Below are positions 7,747 through 17,820 of a stretch of 64,000 nt of DNA, in pieces; position 1 is the stretch's first letter; each line of letters starts with the position of its first letter. Position numbers and translations under genes: made by a program. Origin of the DNA: Terricaulis sp. (GTDB taxonomy: Bacteria > Pseudomonadota > Alphaproteobacteria > Caulobacterales > Aquidulcibacteraceae); contig JANPZV010000001.1 of assembly GCA_024707365.1 (NCBI GenBank), forward strand, positions 124,001 to 188,000. Reading direction: 5' to 3'. The notes below the pieces were generated by a model. That model had not been told where the DNA came from. It did no database searches and saw only the letters and a list, made by a program, of their open reading frames with translations.

Positions 7747-10516
7747 ATGGCCCAGGATTTCGAGCACGACGCGCCGCAAGCGGCGGAAGCCCCCGGCATG
7801 GACCGAGGCCATGGCCGCCGCCGCGCTCGACGCAGGCGTCGCCATAGACACCGCCGCGGGCCCCAGCGTGGCCGCCGCCCTCATGCGCGCCGCGCACCGC
7901 ATCGGCGCCTGGGCCCAGGATGAGGCGCTCTCCCGCGAACTCGCCGCGCTTTTGGCCGAAGCCAAGATCATCCTCGATCCGCCCTTGATGCGGGCCGCGC
8001 TCGCCGCCGGGGCCGAATTGCCCTTCACCAGCGCCCTCATCGCCTGGCCGCGCGCCCCGCGTGAGGAATTGGCCGCGCTTTCGCGCGCGCAAACCCTGCT
8101 CGCCGCAGGCGCCAAGCTCGGCATTTCCGGCGCGCCCTCGCCCGCCGCGCTCGACGCGCTCGACGCCGCCGCGCGGCTGGCCGATCCCTCCGGCCGCGAA
8201 GGCCCCGCCATCTGCGTGCGCGCCGAGGCGGACGCAGCGCTCGATCTCACCAGCGATGAAGCCGCCCGCGCCCGCGCGAGTGAAGCCCTTGCCGCCGGCG
8301 CGCGCGCGCTCGATGCGGCGCTGGCTGAACTCGCCATCGAAGCGGTGCGCAACGGGCTCAGCACCGAACATGGCGCGGTGCGCCGCAAAGCCGCCGCCGC
8401 GCGCCTCGTCGGCGCGCCCGATGCGGATATTCTCGCCGCGCTCTCCGGCGCCGTCGCCCATGGCGCCTACAGCGCAGCGCTCGACGCCGGCGCAAGCGCG
8501 CAGCGCACCCGCCTTGTGATCGCAGCCCCAGAGCCAAGCGCGCACGCGCTCACCGGCTTTGCGCCCGGCGCGATCGACCCCACCGGCGCATTCGCCAGCA
8601 TCGAAGAAGCAGACACAATCGGCGCCAGCATCGCCGCCCCGCGCTTCTTCGCCGCCAGCGGCTTTGACTCAAACGCCTTCGCGCACGCCATCCGCACGCT
8701 GGTGCGCGCGCTCGACGCCGCCCACGGCCGCCACGGCGGCGCGCGCCGCCCCATCCTGATCCGCATCGAAGGGCTCGCAGCCCTCATCATGCGCGCAGGC
8801 TTTGCCTATGACAGCCAAGCGGCGCGCAGCCTCGCCGCAGGCCTCGCCGCCCTCGCGCACGCCGCCGCCATCAGCGAAAGCGCCGATCTCGCCGCCGCCA
8901 AAGGCGCCTACCCCGAATGGGCCCGCCATCGCCGCGCCGAAGAAAGCGCCGTCAAAGCCGCGCGCGAAGCGGCAAGCGCCTTCACAGAAGGCCCCGGCGC
9001 ACACGCGCTCGCCATCTATCGCGCGCTGCCTTCGGGCAAGGGCGCGAGCTTGCGCGTGTCGCCCGCCATCGCTTTTGCGGCGGACGAAGCCTCCGCCCGC
9101 CGCGCCGGCTATGACGCGCCCGGCCTTGCGCCCACCCGCGCGCTCACCAGCTTCGGCTTGCGTGACGATGGCGGCTTTGGCCGTCTGCTCAGCGCCGACG
9201 CCCGCGCCGCGCTCACCGCGCTCGGCTATGAGGATGACGCGATCGAAGCGCTCGCGCGCCACGCCGAAGGCCGCCGCACGCTGAAGAACGCGCCCGGCGT
9301 CAATCTTGAGCGGCTGGAAAAGCTCGGCCTTTCTGAAACCACGCTCGAAGCCATTGAAGAAGCCGCCGCCGATGCGTTCAATCTGCGCGCCGCCGTGCAT
9401 CCGCTCGTCATCGGCGAGGATGTCTGCGCCAGCGTGCTGAAGCTGCCGGCTGACGTAGCCGCCGGCAAACGCGGCGATCTCTTGATGACGCTGGGCTTCA
9501 CGCCCGAGGATATCGCCGCCGCCGAAGCCTTCTGCATGGGCGCGGGCCATCTTGACGGCGCGCCGGGGCTCGACCCTGCGCACGCCGATGTGTTCGCGCG
9601 CGGCGCTGCCGCCGAAGCGCACATCGCCATGGCCAAGGCGATCAAGCCGTTTGCGCGCACCGCGCTTGATCTTGCCATCACCGATCTCGCCGCCCGCCCC
9701 GCGCTGCAACAGGCGGCCAAGGAAGCGGGCGTCAGCCTGCTGCGCCTCCGCGCCGAGGCCCCGCCGATCACGCTCACGCTCGGCGATATCGATGATGAGG
9801 AAGAGCCCGCAGCGCCCGCCCCGCGCGCTGCTGCGCCAGCAATCGCGCCCGCGCCGAGCGAGCCGCAAGGGCGCCGCCGCCTGCCCGAGCGCCGCAAGGG
9901 CTATATCCAAAAATCCGTTGTCGGCGGGCACAAAGTCTATCTGCACACCGGCGAATATGATGACGGCGAGCTCGGCGAAATCTTCATCGATCTGCACAAG
10001 GAAAGCGCCGCCTTCCGCTCGCTGATGAACAATTTCGCCATCTCGATTTCCATCGGCCTGCAATATGGCGTGCCGCTGGAAGAATACGTGGACGCCTTCC
10101 TGTTCACGCGCTTTGAGCCCGCGGGCGAGGTGAAGGGCAACGAAACCATTCGCCACGCCACCTCGATCCTCGATTACATCTTCCGCGAACTTGCCGTGAG
10201 CTATCTTGGCCGCACCGACCTTGCGCAAGTCGATCCGTTCGACGCGCGCGGCGATGGCCTCTCCAAGCGCGCCACCGACGCCGAAAGCGCCGCGCGCCTC
10301 ATCTCACGGGGCTTTGCCCGCACCGCGCCGGACAATCTCGTCATGCTGCGCCCGCGCGCCATCGTCGAAAACATCCGCGAAACCCGCGAAGCCAAAATCG
10401 CGCCCGCCGCTGCCGGCTATCGCGCGGATCCATGTGACGCCTGCGGGCATTTCACCGTGGAGCAAAACGGCGTTTGCGCCGCGTGCGGCGCGAAGGGTGA
10501 GGCGAGCGGGGGCTAA
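7747..10516 (+). CDS. NrdJ-like (class II ribonucleotide reductase-derived) protein lacking catalytic residues; frame broken near 7794
   Basis: About 920 residues. The start is ATG 7747, with GAGGAG 7-12 bp upstream. The first 16 codons are in another frame, joined at the C5 run at 7791-7795. The C-terminal part is clearly NrdJ-like: '[18 protein letters not shown]', '[19 protein letters not shown]', '[19 protein letters not shown]', '[19 protein letters not shown]' (TSCPD domain), then a zinc-ribbon-like '[19 protein letters not shown]'. The middle keeps NrdJ-like helix repeats ('[19 protein letters not shown]', 'TLKNAPGVN', '[17 protein letters not shown]', '[15 protein letters not shown]') and, before them, '[19 protein letters not shown]'. 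The sites where NrdJ carries N-P-C-S-E, C-N-L-A-S and C-A-N-P-C-G are replaced by alanine-rich sequence, and the final redox cysteine pair is missing. It is shorter than usual NrdJ (about 1200). Alignments are from memory. It is probably a pseudoenzyme. Confidence 0.8.
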
Positions 10517-10535
10517 CGCTCTCCGCGCGAACCTG

Positions 10536-10793
10536 CTAGCCGCTGCGCTTCGCGTAAAGAACAGCAGTCCGCACGGCTGCCCCTAACGCGGCCACGAAGA
10601 AAACAAAGGCCGGCAACGCCTTGCTTACCGCGAGCGCCCAAACGCCTAAGGCCAGGAATAGCACCGTCCAAAAGGAGCTCAGAAGAAAACGCGCAACGGG
10701 GTTCGCGCTGATCCGGCGCTCCAGATACGCGCCGATCACGATCACCGCGAGGGCCAAGAGCCACACCCACTCGTAGGATTCTACGGGCAACAT
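10536..10793 (-). CDS. small hypothetical membrane protein
   Basis: 85 residues from ATG 10791-10793. Three hydrophobic segments (about 9-23, 37-54 and 58-80) are separated by short basic loops. No family is recognised. The open frame continues far upstream, but that extension runs through palindromic repeats and contains no domain, so the short start is preferred. There is no convincing Shine-Dalgarno sequence. It is convergent with the NrdJ-like gene, with stops 19 bp apart. Confidence 0.5.
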   Translation of the reverse strand: MLPVESYEWVWLLALAVIVIGAYLERRISANPVARFLLSSFWTVLFLALGVWALAVSKALPAFVFFVAALGAAVRTAVLYAKRSG

Positions 10794-10895
10794 GGCGCTA
10801 AGCTTGAAGCCCGCCAGCGCCGGACGCAATGCCCGCTCTCCCAAAACCGGCATCAGGGCCAAGCGCGGGGAGCCAGGGCGACAAGCGCAACACCC

Positions 10896-11006
10896 TTCGT
10901 CATTCCGGGGCAATGCGCAGCATTGAGCCCGGAACCCAGGGGCGGCAGGCGCTGCGCGTTTTGCCCCTGGATTCCGGCCCGCGCTGCGCGCGTCCGGAAT
11001 GACGAA
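10896..11006. repeat. palindromic intergenic repeat with CGTCATTCCGG ends
   Basis: The outer arms TTCGTCATTCCGG (10896-10908) and CCGGAATGACGAA (10994-11006) are perfect reverse complements. Inside is a second pair, CCAGGGGC and GCCCCTGG. The left part contains GGGCAATGCGCAGCA-like sequence, almost identical to the loop of the 60171-60210 element, so the two are members of one dispersed family. Such elements lie between genes in many alphaproteobacteria; their role is unknown. Confidence 0.75.
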
Positions 11007-11195
11007 TATGAGAACAGCGCCGCGCGCTATCCAACACCGCACGCCGCTCCCGCCGCGCAAAATCAACGCCCCCGCCAAAATCAATCCGACCGGCTTGCGC
11101 GCTGGCGCATGATCACCCCATCGCCGTTCACGCGGAGGGAGTTGGCTAAATCCCACACTCGAACAGCGATGCGATCGAGCGAGAAACGCTGCGAC

Positions 11196-11309
11196 TTCAT
11201 CTTCCCCCGCTTGCGGGGGAAGTGGCGAGCGAAGCGAGCCGAAGGGGGACTCCCCCCTCAGTCTCACGCTTCGCGTTCGACAGCTCCCCCGTAAACGGGG
11301 GAGCATGAA
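11196..11309. repeat. paired C5/G5 hairpins within a larger inverted repeat
   Basis: Hairpin 1 is CTTCCCCCGC/TTGCGGGGGAAG at 11201-11222. Hairpin 2 is GCTCCCCC-GTAAAC-GGGGGAGC around 11283-11304. The outer CTTCAT and ATGAAG ends (11196-11201 and 11304-11309) pair with each other, so the whole is one composite palindrome. It also includes GGGGGACTCCCCCC in the middle. No coding content. Confidence 0.6.
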
Positions 11310-11557
11310 GCAGCGCCATGCCGGCGGGGCAGTGAAACCGTCGGGTCCGGGTTTGGATTTTGGCCAAGCCCGCTCGCCGTTGGCTGGATCGTCCACGCGC
11401 TGAACACGCGCCCCGGACATGACGCTGACGCATAAAACGATCGCGGGGATGCGCGAAAAAGCGTGCAACACATCTGCGGATCGCAAGGTCCGCGCCCTTC
11501 TTCAGCGCGCTTGCCGCGCATCCCCACCTCCGCACCCAAGCGAGAGAAGGCGAACCC

Positions 11558-11977
11558 ATGTCTGCACACACAAGCCGCCGCGCCGCCCGCAATGCGCGCG
11601 CACGCGCCGCCAACGCCGATGCGCTGCTCACCCAAGCGCTCGCCGCGCTCAGCGCCGGCGATGCGCTCAGCGCCCAGCGCACGCTGCGCGCGGCCGAGCA
11701 ATTCGCCGCGCTTGAGGCCCGCCTCAGGCGCCGCGCGGCGATGGAGGCCGAGGCCCGCCGCGCCGCCCGCGCAGGCGCCATCGAAGCGCGCGAGGCCGCG
11801 CTCAACGCCCGCGAAGACGCGCTCGAACAGCGCGAAATGGCGCTGCTGGCCGAGTTCAAAAGCCTTGAAGAGACGCGCGCCAGCGTGGAAGCGCTGTATG
11901 CGGAGATGTATTCCAAGGGCGCCGAACATGAAGACGCCGAAATACTGACCCCAATCTCAGCGCCTCCACAGGATTAA
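11558..11977 (+). CDS. hypothetical alanine/arginine-rich coiled-coil protein
   Basis: 139 residues. The sequence is almost entirely helical, with heptad-like Ala/Leu/Glu/Arg spacing from about residue 10 to 120 ('EAREAALNAREDALEQREMA'), and no signal peptide or membrane segment. AGAGAAGG upstream of ATG 11558 is a reasonable Shine-Dalgarno sequence. An opposite-strand frame of similar length exists but lacks such a signal. No family is recognised; a structural or small regulatory role is possible. Confidence 0.55.
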   Translation: MSAHTSRRAARNARARAANADALLTQALAALSAGDALSAQRTLRAAEQFAALEARLRRRAAMEAEARRAARAGAIEAREAALNAREDALEQREMALLAEFKSLEETRASVEALYAEMYSKGAEHEDAEILTPISAPPQD

Positions 11978-12065
11978 CTGTTCCCGAGGCTGAAACACTC
12001 GGTAACAATCCTCGCTTACTGCAACTTCACTGGCGCGTCGGCGAATCCAGGCCTAATCCGGCGCC

Positions 12066-12593
12066 GTGCTGACACAATTGCGCCCCGCTTTGTTCGCGCT
12101 CGCCCTGGCCGCCGGGGTCTGGGCCGGGGTGGCCTCGGCCCAATGGCAGAGCGCCGAAGCGGTGCGGCTCGATCCCGGCTTTGGCGGCGTCTGCGAAGGC
12201 TGCGATCTGTCGGGCCGCATCCTCACCGGGGCGCGGATGCACCGCTCGGTGTTCACCCGCGCCAATTTCGCCAACGCCGTGCTCACCCGCGCGGACGCAA
12301 CCGGGGCGGCGTTTGAAGGGGCCGATTTTTCCGGCGCCGAGCTTAGCCGCGTCCGCTTTGACGGCGCCGATTGCAGCGGCGCGGATTTCTCCGGCGCGGT
12401 GCTCAGCCGCGCCTCCGCGCGCGGGGCCGATTTCAGCCGCGCCGATTTCACCCGCGCGGAGCTCGATCACGTCGATTTCTCCGGCGCCGATCTGCGCGGC
12501 GCGCGCGGGCTCACCCAAGCGCAGCTGAGCCGCGCCTGCGGCGATCGCGCCACCCGCCTGCCGCGCGGGCTGCGGCTGGCGAATTGCGGCTAG
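12066..12593 (+). CDS. secreted pentapeptide-repeat protein
   Basis: 175 residues from a GTG start. A signal peptide (about 1-26, ending V-A-S-A-Q) is followed by 'CEGCDLSG' and about 14 consecutive A(D/N)LXX-type pentapeptides ('[15 protein letters not shown]', '[20 protein letters not shown]'), which fold as a right-handed quadrilateral beta-helix. Cysteines sit near both ends (C43, C46; 'CGDR', 'NCG'), which suggests a disulfide-stabilised periplasmic protein. Its stop TAG shares bases with the convergent aspS stop. Export argues against a DNA-gyrase-mimic role. Confidence 0.8.
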   Translation: MLTQLRPALFALALAAGVWAGVASAQWQSAEAVRLDPGFGGVCEGCDLSGRILTGARMHRSVFTRANFANAVLTRADATGAAFEGADFSGAELSRVRFDGADCSGADFSGAVLSRASARGADFSRADFTRAELDHVDFSGADLRGARGLTQAQLSRACGDRATRLPRGLRLANCG

Positions 12594-14393
12594 CCCTTCG
12601 GCGGCTCGACCACGCGGATGTGCAGCTCTTTGAGCTGTTTGGGCGTGACTTCGCCGGGCGCGTTCATCATCAGATCCTGCGCCTGCTGATTGAACGGAAA
12701 GACGATCACCTCGCGGATGTTGTCCACGCCCGCCAGCAGCATGACGATGCGGTCCACGCCCGGCGCAGAGCCCCCGTGCGGGGGCGCGCCGAAGCGGAAG
12801 GCGTTCAGCATGCCGCCGAACTTCTCTTCCACCACGCTCTGCGGATAGCCGGCGAGATCGAACGCTTTGATCATGATCTCGGGCTTGTGGTTGCGGATCG
12901 CGCCGGAGGAAAGCTCAACGCCGTTGCAGACGATGTCGTATTGAAACGCGGTGATGGCTTCGATCGTCTCACGATCGGCCGGATCGAGCTTGAGGAATTC
13001 CTCATGATCGAAATTCGGCATCGAGAACGGATTGTGCGAGAAATCGATTTTCTTCTCTTCCTCGCTCCACTCATACATCGGGAAATCGACGATCCAGCAG
13101 AACGCGAACTGATCCTTGTCGGCAAGGTTCAGCTCATCGGCCACTTTGTTGCGCGCAAGGCCGGCGAATTTGTAAAACACCTTCGGATCGCCCGCGACGA
13201 AGAAGGCCGCATCGCCCACCTTGAGCCCCAGCTGATCGCGGATCGCATTGGCTTTCTCAGGCCCGATATTCTTCGCAATCGGCCCCGCCCCGCCCTCTTC
13301 GCCATCACGCCAGAAGATGTAGCCAAGCCCCGGCTGGCCTTCGCTTTGCGCCCACGAATTCATCTTGTCGCAGAACGCGCGGCTGCCCCCGCTCGGCGCC
13401 GGCACGGCCCACACCGCATTGCCGGCTTTATCGAGGATCTTGGCGAACAAGCCAAAGCCGCCGCCGCGGAAGTGTTCGCTCACATCGGCAAGCACCAGCG
13501 GATTGCGCAGATCGGGCTTATCGCTGCCGTATTTGGCGATCGATTCCGCATAAGGAATGCGCGGAAACGCGCCGGCTTTGGTCACGCGCTTGCCGTTGGC
13601 GAATTCCTCGAACACGCCCGCCAGCACCGGCTCGATCGCCTGGAACACATCCTCCTGCGTGACGAAGCTCATCTCGAAATCGAGTTGGTAGAACTCACCG
13701 GGGCTGCGATCGGCGCGCGCGTCCTCATCGCGGAAGCACGGCGCGATCTGGAAGTATTTGTCGAACCCGGCCACCATCAAGAGCTGCTTGAATTGCTGCG
13801 GCGCCCTGCGGCAGCGCGTAGAACTTGCCGGGATGCATGCGCGAGGGCACCAGGAAATCGCGCGCGCCTTCGGGCGAGGAGGCCGTCAGGATCGGCGTCT
13901 GAAACTCGGTGAAGCCCTGGTCGATCATCCGCCGCCGCAAGCTGGCGATCACTTGGCTGCGCAACAGGATCGAGCGGTGCAGCTTCTCGCGCCTGAGATC
14001 GAGGAAGCGATATTTGAGCCGGATGTCCTCTGGATAATCCGGCTCGCCAAACACCGGCAGCGGCAGCTCCTCGGCCGCGCCCAGCACCTCGGCGCTACTC
14101 ACGCGCACCTCGATCTCGCCCGTCGCCAGTTCCGGGTTCACCGTCTCGGCCGAGCGGGCGATCACCTTGCCGTCCACCCGCACCACGCTCTCGGCGCGCA
14201 GCCGCTCAAACAGCGGAAACGCGGCCGAGCCCGGATTGGCCACCAATTGCGTCACGCCATGATGATCGCGCAGGTCGATAAACAGCACCCCGCCGAGGTC
14301 GCGCTTTCTGTGCACCCAGCCGGAGAGCCGCACGTCCTGGCCCGCGTCGGCAGGCCGGAGGGCGGCGCAAGTGTGGGTACGATATGCGTGCAT
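12590..14393 (-). CDS. aspS: aspartyl-tRNA synthetase (bacterial type; frame broken near 13803)
   Basis: About 600 residues when both frames are joined. From ATG 14393 ('[19 protein letters not shown]') there is the OB-fold anticodon-binding domain ('[20 protein letters not shown]'), then class II motif 1 and '[20 protein letters not shown]'. After the break come motif 2 ('[18 protein letters not shown]'), the bacterial GAD insertion domain and motif 3 ('[14 protein letters not shown]'). The break is one extra G in the GGG at about 13802-13805, just after 'FYALPQ'. An essential gene cannot be disrupted this way, so a sequence error is likely. It may be a non-discriminating enzyme; this cannot be decided here. 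Confidence 0.95.
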
Positions 14394-14602
14394 TGGTCGG
14401 CTCCGGACGAGTCTCGAAGGGTGGGGAAACTTGCGCGGGACACCGCATGCCGGGCGCTGGCTTGTCAAGGCGGGCGCGGGATTGGGCGCCGCAACCGCAG
14501 GTGGCCCCCTCGGCAATGAAATCAGCCGCCAATCCAACGCCTTCGCTAAGAATTGCGGGTGTTCCCTTGACCCAAGCCCCGGCGCACCCCAACCAACCAC
14601 GC

Positions 14603-15751
14603 ATGCGTCTCATCACCACCACCGCCGATCTGGCCGCGTTCAGCCGCGAGCTGGCCGCCGCCCGCTTCGTGGCGGTGGACACCGAATTCATGCGCGAAAC
14701 CACCTATTGGCCCAAGCTGTGTCTGATCCAGGCCGCCAGCCCCGAGGCCGAGGCGGTGATCGATCCGCTGGCGGCGGGCATTGATCTCGCCCCTTTTCTC
14801 GACCTCATGGGCGATGAGAAGGTGCTCAAAGTGTTCCATGCCGCGCGGCAGGATTTGGAGATCTTCCTCAAACTCGCCGGCGCGCTGCCAAGCCCGGTGT
14901 TCGATACGCAGATCGCGGCGATGGCCTGCGGCTGGGGCGATTCGATTGCGTATGACGCGCTGGTGCAGCAAGTGCTCAAGCGCCGGCTCGATAAGTCCTC
15001 GCGCTTCACCGATTGGAGCCGCCGCCCGCTCTCGGACAACCAGCTCACCTACGCGCTGGCGGACGTCACGCACCTGCGCGATCTCTATCCGAAGATGGAA
15101 GCGAAGCTCACCACTGAGAACCGCCTGCATTGGCTGGATGAAGAGCGCGCAAACCTCACCGATCCAGATATCTACGACACCACGCCCGAGAACGCCTGGA
15201 AGCGGCTCAAGCTGCGCAAAACCACCGCCGATTACGTGCTGGGCCTGCAAGTCGCCGCCGCCTGGCGCGAGCGTCAGGCGCAGCTGCGCGACGTGCCGCG
15301 CGGGCGCATCGTTAAAGATGAAGCGCTCTATGAAATCGCCGAGCATCGCCCCAAAACTCCCGCCGATTTCGAGCGCATGCGCGCCGTGCCGCGCGGCTTT
15401 GGCAATTCGCGCGCGGCGCAGGAGCTGATCCAGGCGCTCGATCACGCCTTCGCCGATCCCAAACGCGCGACCTACAAGCATGAGCGCAGCGCCCCGACCC
15501 CGCCCGGCCTTGGTCCGACGGTGGAGCTGCTCAAAGTGCTGCTGCGCTATGAGGCCGAAGCCAATCACGTGGCCCCAAGGCTCATTGCGTCCGCCGCTGA
15601 TGTTGAAGCCATCGCGGCCAGCGATGACGCCGAGGTGCCCGCGCTCACCGGCTGGCGGCGCGAGGTGTTCGGCGAACGCGCCCTCAAGCTCAAGCACGGC
15701 AAGCTCGCGCTGAAGCTCAAAGGCGGCAAGGTCGCGGTGGAAGAGGTTTAA
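14603..15751 (+). CDS. rnd: ribonuclease D
   Basis: 382 residues. DEDDy 3'-5' exoribonuclease for tRNA 3'-end maturation. Exo I is '[16 protein letters not shown]', Exo II is '[11 protein letters not shown]', and Exo III is '[14 protein letters not shown]' with the Tyr and Asp of the DEDDy set. An HRDC domain follows (about 210-290). The start at 14603 gives the normal N terminus; the longer frame runs into the aspS promoter region. It is divergent from aspS across 209 bp and its stop overlaps the convergent cyclase gene. Confidence 0.94.
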   Translation: MRLITTTADLAAFSRELAAARFVAVDTEFMRETTYWPKLCLIQAASPEAEAVIDPLAAGIDLAPFLDLMGDEKVLKVFHAARQDLEIFLKLAGALPSPVFDTQIAAMACGWGDSIAYDALVQQVLKRRLDKSSRFTDWSRRPLSDNQLTYALADVTHLRDLYPKMEAKLTTENRLHWLDEERANLTDPDIYDTTPENAWKRLKLRKTTADYVLGLQVAAAWRERQAQLRDVPRGRIVKDEALYEIAEHRPKTPADFERMRAVPRGFGNSRAAQELIQALDHAFADPKRATYKHERSAPTPPGLGPTVELLKVLLRYEAEANHVAPRLIASAADVEAIAASDDAEVPALTGWRREVFGERALKLKHGKLALKLKGGKVAVEEV

Positions 15752-17781
15752 GCCCGGCTGGCGGCTTCGGCGCAGGCGGCTTTGAAATCGTAGGGCGCAT
15801 CCGCGGCGCAATCGGGCCACTTGCCGCTCTCGATCCAATAGCGCGTCAGCCCCAGCCGCGCAGCCAGCGCCGGAAAGCGCGCGCTACGAAACAGCGGCGC
15901 CCCGCCGGCGGGAATGAAGATCTGCATCGCGCTTTGCGCACGCGCCATGCCGAAGGCGTCATGGCTATCGGGGCGAATGGGGCGGCCCTGATCGAGCGCA
16001 GCTTCGATCGCATCGAACGCCGCCGCCGCATCGCCCATGCCGGCGCAAAGCGCGATCACCGCAAGCTCAAGCGGGCCTTGGCTTTGCGCTTGCGCCTCAA
16101 GCAAATCCGCGCACGCCTTGGCGCGCTCAGCCTGCGGCGTCAGCAGCAGCGCCACTTGCGTGCGCAGCGCATCCACATCGCGCTCTGTCACCTCCGGGCC
16201 TGGGCGCGCGCTGGGCGCAGCCAGCGCCATCGCCTCGTTCACGCGCCCGGCAAGGCAGAGAATGGTCCAGGCGCGATGCCAGATGAACGCCGAATCCGGC
16301 CAGCGGGCGCGCGCATCGAGGATGATCTCGACAGCATCCTCCACATTCCCGCGCGCGGCGGCCAGATTGGCGCGAAAGCCCTCCACTGCAATACCCAGCG
16401 GATCAAGCCGGCGCGCGTCCTCAAGCGCCGCGCCCGCATCGCGCACGCGGCCAACGCCAAGCAGGAAGCTCGCGCGCGCCAGATGTAGCGAGGAATCATT
16501 GGGCATGCGCCGCAGCGCCTCATCCATGAGCGCGAGCTTTTCGCCGTGCGCGCCAAAGCCGGGCTTGAGCAGCGCCAGCGCCGCGAACGCGGTGGCGCAA
16601 TCGGGATCGATCACCAGCGCCCGGTTGGCCGCATCGAGCGCGGCCCGATGCGCCGGCGCGCCGATCACATCGCGATCGCGCGGCAGCAGAAACGCCCGCA
16701 CGCTGGCGAGCGCGGCCCAGCCGGCGGCGAAATTCGGCGCAAGCTTGATGCAGCGCTCCAGCAGCACGGCGGCCTGCACCTCGCTGACATCGCTGAGATC
16801 AAGCCACACTTGGCGCGCGCGCAGGTAAAGCTCATGCGCGGCAGGATCGATCGGCGCGGCGGCGCGCTCGCTCTGCGTCAGCGAATGTTTGAGCGCGGCG
16901 GCCACTTTGGCGGCGATGGTTTCCTCAAGCGCGAACGCATCGGCGCGCTCGCCGGTATAACGCTCGCTCCAGATCGCCACGCCGCTGGCGGCGTCGATCA
17001 ATTGCGCCGCAACCCGCATGTGCGCGCCCGAGCAGCGCACCGCGCCGTCCAGCACGTGCGTCACGCGCAAGGCGGCGGCGGCTTCGCTTTTGCGCGCGCC
17101 GCGGAATTGGAACGCCGAGGTGCGGCCGATCACTTTGAGCGCCGATTGCCGCAGCAGCGTGACGATCACCTCATCGGCCACGCCCTCGGCGAAATAATCC
17201 ATCGCGGCGTCGCCGCTTTCATTGTCGAACGGCAGCACCGCCAGCACCACCTCGTTGCGTTTGCCGCGCAGCCGGTTGGCGGGGGCCGCTTCGAGCGTGA
17301 ACACCTCGATGCTCTCGCTCATCTTATCGAGCTGCACCTCGCCGAACGGATGCAGCCGCCGCGCCAGCTTGCCGCGCACCGCGCGCTGCACGTCCACCGA
17401 AACCACAACCGCGCCTTGCGGCGCCAGCTGCTGCAGCCGCGCGGCCACGTTCACGCCATGGCCGAGCAGATCGCCGCCCGCCGTCGCCAGCACATCGCCC
17501 ATGTGCAGGCCCACGCGCACGCGTGCGCCTTCATCGCTGGCGCGCAGCGCGGCGGCCGCGTTCACCGCGCCGGCGGCGGAGCAGAACTCAAGCATGAAGC
17601 CATCGCCGGCGGTGTTGAAGATGCGCCCGCCTTCCTGCAGCGCCAGCCCGTCCAGCAGCGCGCGCAGGCGCGCAACAAGGCCCGCGGCCTCGCCCTCGTC
17701 GGCTTCGGAGATGGCCGAAAAGCCCGCGATGTCGATCGACATGATCGCGGCCAAACGGCGGATGCCTGGGTCTTCGCTCAC
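15748..17781 (-). CDS. class III adenylate/guanylate cyclase with TolB-like and TPR regions
   Basis: 677 residues in three parts. (1) A cyclase homology domain at about 8-165: metal-binding Asp in 'MSIDIAGFSAIS', second metal Asp in 'NTAGDGFMLEF', and transition-state residues in 'GHGVNVAARLQQL'. (2) A 'VVLAVLPFDNESGD...YFAEGVADEVIVTL' segment at about 175-300, typical of the TolB-N-like module in soluble bacterial cyclases. (3) TPR-like helical repeats from about 320 to 640. No membrane segment is seen. The position where adenylyl cyclases often carry a specificity lysine is Asn here, so substrate preference is uncertain. It is a likely cAMP-type signalling enzyme with protein-interaction repeats, transcribed alone. 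Confidence 0.88.
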   Translation of the reverse strand: MSEDPGIRRLAAIMSIDIAGFSAISEADEGEAAGLVARLRALLDGLALQEGGRIFNTAGDGFMLEFCSAAGAVNAAAALRASDEGARVRVGLHMGDVLATAGGDLLGHGVNVAARLQQLAPQGAVVVSVDVQRAVRGKLARRLHPFGEVQLDKMSESIEVFTLEAAPANRLRGKRNEVVLAVLPFDNESGDAAMDYFAEGVADEVIVTLLRQSALKVIGRTSAFQFRGARKSEAAAALRVTHVLDGAVRCSGAHMRVAAQLIDAASGVAIWSERYTGERADAFALEETIAAKVAAALKHSLTQSERAAAPIDPAAHELYLRARQVWLDLSDVSEVQAAVLLERCIKLAPNFAAGWAALASVRAFLLPRDRDVIGAPAHRAALDAANRALVIDPDCATAFAALALLKPGFGAHGEKLALMDEALRRMPNDSSLHLARASFLLGVGRVRDAGAALEDARRLDPLGIAVEGFRANLAAARGNVEDAVEIILDARARWPDSAFIWHRAWTILCLAGRVNEAMALAAPSARPGPEVTERDVDALRTQVALLLTPQAERAKACADLLEAQAQSQGPLELAVIALCAGMGDAAAAFDAIEAALDQGRPIRPDSHDAFGMARAQSAMQIFIPAGGAPLFRSARFPALAARLGLTRYWIESGKWPDCAADAPYDFKAACAEAASRA

Positions 17782-17820
17782 GGAGCGCTGCTTAGCACAG
17801 CCGCGCCCGGCGCGTGAGCG

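Larger units (their letters stand above)
10794..11557. other. gene-free stretch with several palindromic repeats
   Basis: No open frame here has a recognisable domain or a plausible start on either strand. Most of the length is taken up by the two palindromic elements listed separately (10896-11006 and 11196-11309). The rest is GC-rich sequence without visible structure. The segment just before 11558 would hold the promoter of the coiled-coil gene. Confidence 0.6.

Noticed and set aside
8669..10228. 519-codon minus-strand open frame opposite the NrdJ-like gene
   Set aside because: The plus strand encodes the conserved TSCPD domain; the minus frame shows no domain and is the usual high-GC shadow.
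10536..11486. Long version (316 residues) of the small membrane protein
   Set aside because: The N-terminal 230 residues translate palindromic repeats; only the last 85 residues have protein-like membrane segments.
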